Below, one piece after another: positions 63,486 to 64,000 of a stretch of 64,000 bases of DNA; within the stretch, counting starts at the first letter, position 1, and each line of letters begins with the position of its first letter. The notes under the pieces were generated by a model. That model worked only from the letters and a program-made list of their open reading frames with translations, did not search any database and was not told the origin of the DNA. The stretch lies in contig NZ_JACRSQ010000002.1 of NCBI RefSeq assembly GCF_014384895.1, forward strand, positions 186,001 to 250,000, read 5' to 3'. Source of the stretch: Bianquea renquensis. GTDB lineage: Bacteria; Bacillota; Clostridia; Lachnospirales; Bianqueaceae. The position numbers and the translations under genes were made by a program.

Positions 63486-64000
63486 CTATTTTAGCACGGC
63501 CTCGGCAAAATCGCGGCCAAATTTCCGGCAGTCACTGAGTTGTGCCTCGCTGGGCTTGAAACGGATTTTCAGACCGGGCACGGGCATTTTCAGTTTCAGC
63601 TGCTTCAGACGTTCTTCTATGTGAGGAACAGCCTCCCCGCTCCAGCCATAGGATCCAAAAGCGCCTGCCAAGATTCCCTTGTGGATGATGGGATTCATGG
63701 ACGCCAGCAGATTCAAAATTGGCGGCAGTGCTTCCCCCACAAGAGTGGGAGAGCCGAAGAGAACTCCAGAGGCAGCGTCGATCTTTTTCATGACCTCGGA
63801 AGGGGCCGATTGGGTCAAATCGTAAAGCAGGATGTCGAGCTGTCCAGCCTCGGAGGCGCCAGCCGCGATGGCTTCCGCCATAGTTTTTGTGTATCCGTAT
63901 GCGCTTACATACGCGATGACGATACAGGGGATATCCCGAGGCGTTGTCGTCGCCCACTGCCGGTAGAGCGAGAGAAATTTGTCCAGATCCTCGCGCAAAA
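63486..64000 (-). CDS. Flavodiiron-type protein, C-terminal flavodoxin domain (partial)
   Basis: The gene continues beyond the right edge; only about 170 C-terminal residues are present. It shows a flavodoxin fold with the FMN loop AYVSAYGYTKTMAEAI, FGSPTLVGEALPPILNLL and AFGSYGWSGEAV, then GLKIRFKPSEAQLSDCRKFG, the pattern of A-type flavodiiron proteins (FprA). These reduce oxygen or nitric oxide with electrons from rubredoxin. The expected N-terminal metallo-beta-lactamase-like diiron domain would lie outside the window, so a free flavodoxin cannot be fully excluded. Confidence 0.82.
   Translation of the reverse strand, partial: LREDLDKFLSLYRQWATTTPRDIPCIVIAYVSAYGYTKTMAEAIAAGASEAGQLDILLYDLTQSAPSEVMKKIDAASGVLFGSPTLVGEALPPILNLLASMNPIIHKGILAGAFGSYGWSGEAVPHIEERLKQLKLKMPVPGLKIRFKPSEAQLSDCRKFGRDFAEAVLK

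Noticed and set aside
63532..63957. Second minus-strand frame overlapping the flavodoxin domain
   Set aside because: It is a shadow of the clear flavodoxin-domain frame, with no recognisable motifs.

Overview
The window looks like the chromosome of a low-to-mid GC, anaerobic, Gram-positive-type bacterium (Bacillota, probably Clostridia). The evidence is the housekeeping order hpf-secA-prfB, a DnaE-type polymerase with a PHP domain, Clostridia-style PfkA, rubredoxin next to a flavodiiron-type flavodoxin domain, many TTG/GTG starts behind strong AGGAGG sites, and TTGACA/TATAAT promoters. I do not assign a genus. Almost every gene is on the + strand; the only clear exception is the partial gene at the right edge.

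Region 1 (about 0.1-43.6 kb) is a very large surface-glycan locus with three tandem modules, each carrying its own Wzx-like flippase and Wzy-like polymerase. Module A (316-13052) starts with a long membrane sugar-phosphate transferase, then genes resembling UDP-L-FucNAc synthesis (CapE/F/G or FnlA/B/C type), glycosyltransferases, a Stealth-type sugar-phosphate transferase, Wzy, a shrunken Wzz-like protein and Wzx. Module B (13344-25560), behind its own promoter, is a phosphonate module. It has a metallophosphoesterase, an SDR epimerase, a LicC-like nucleotidyltransferase, a saccharopine-dehydrogenase-like protein, a cytidylyltransferase-PEP mutase fusion, phosphonopyruvate decarboxylase, a LicD-family transferase, Wzx, Wzy and two glycosyltransferases. 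Module C (25718-43608) carries PglF/PglE/PglC-like genes (UDP-bacillosamine type chemistry), a set for UDP-2,3-diacetamido-glucuronic acid (WbpA/B/D/E type), UDP-galactopyranose mutase, glycosyltransferases, Wzy, Wzx and a second long sugar-phosphate transferase that is a close paralog of the first gene. An esterase follows.

Region 2 (44.5-46.5 kb) is a non-coding array of 22 copies of an approximately 86-bp GC-rich unit containing inverted repeats, which separates the glycan locus from the core genes.

Region 3 (46.6-64 kb) is core genome: a GDPD-family phosphodiesterase, QueG-like Fe-S protein, a Sel1/NERD membrane protein, a CYTH protein, a cluster of six DnaA boxes in AT-rich DNA, hpf, a block of repeated small hairpins, secA, prfB with a frameshift site that uses UAA, a lipoprotein hydrolase, dnaE, pfkA, rubredoxin, aroB, and (minus strand, running off the edge) the C-terminal flavodoxin domain of a flavodiiron protein.

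The most interesting system is module B. It has enzymes to make phosphonoacetaldehyde and to activate and transfer a phosphonate onto glycan, but no recognisable aminoethylphosphonate transaminase. A saccharopine-dehydrogenase-like gene of unknown substrate sits in the same operon.
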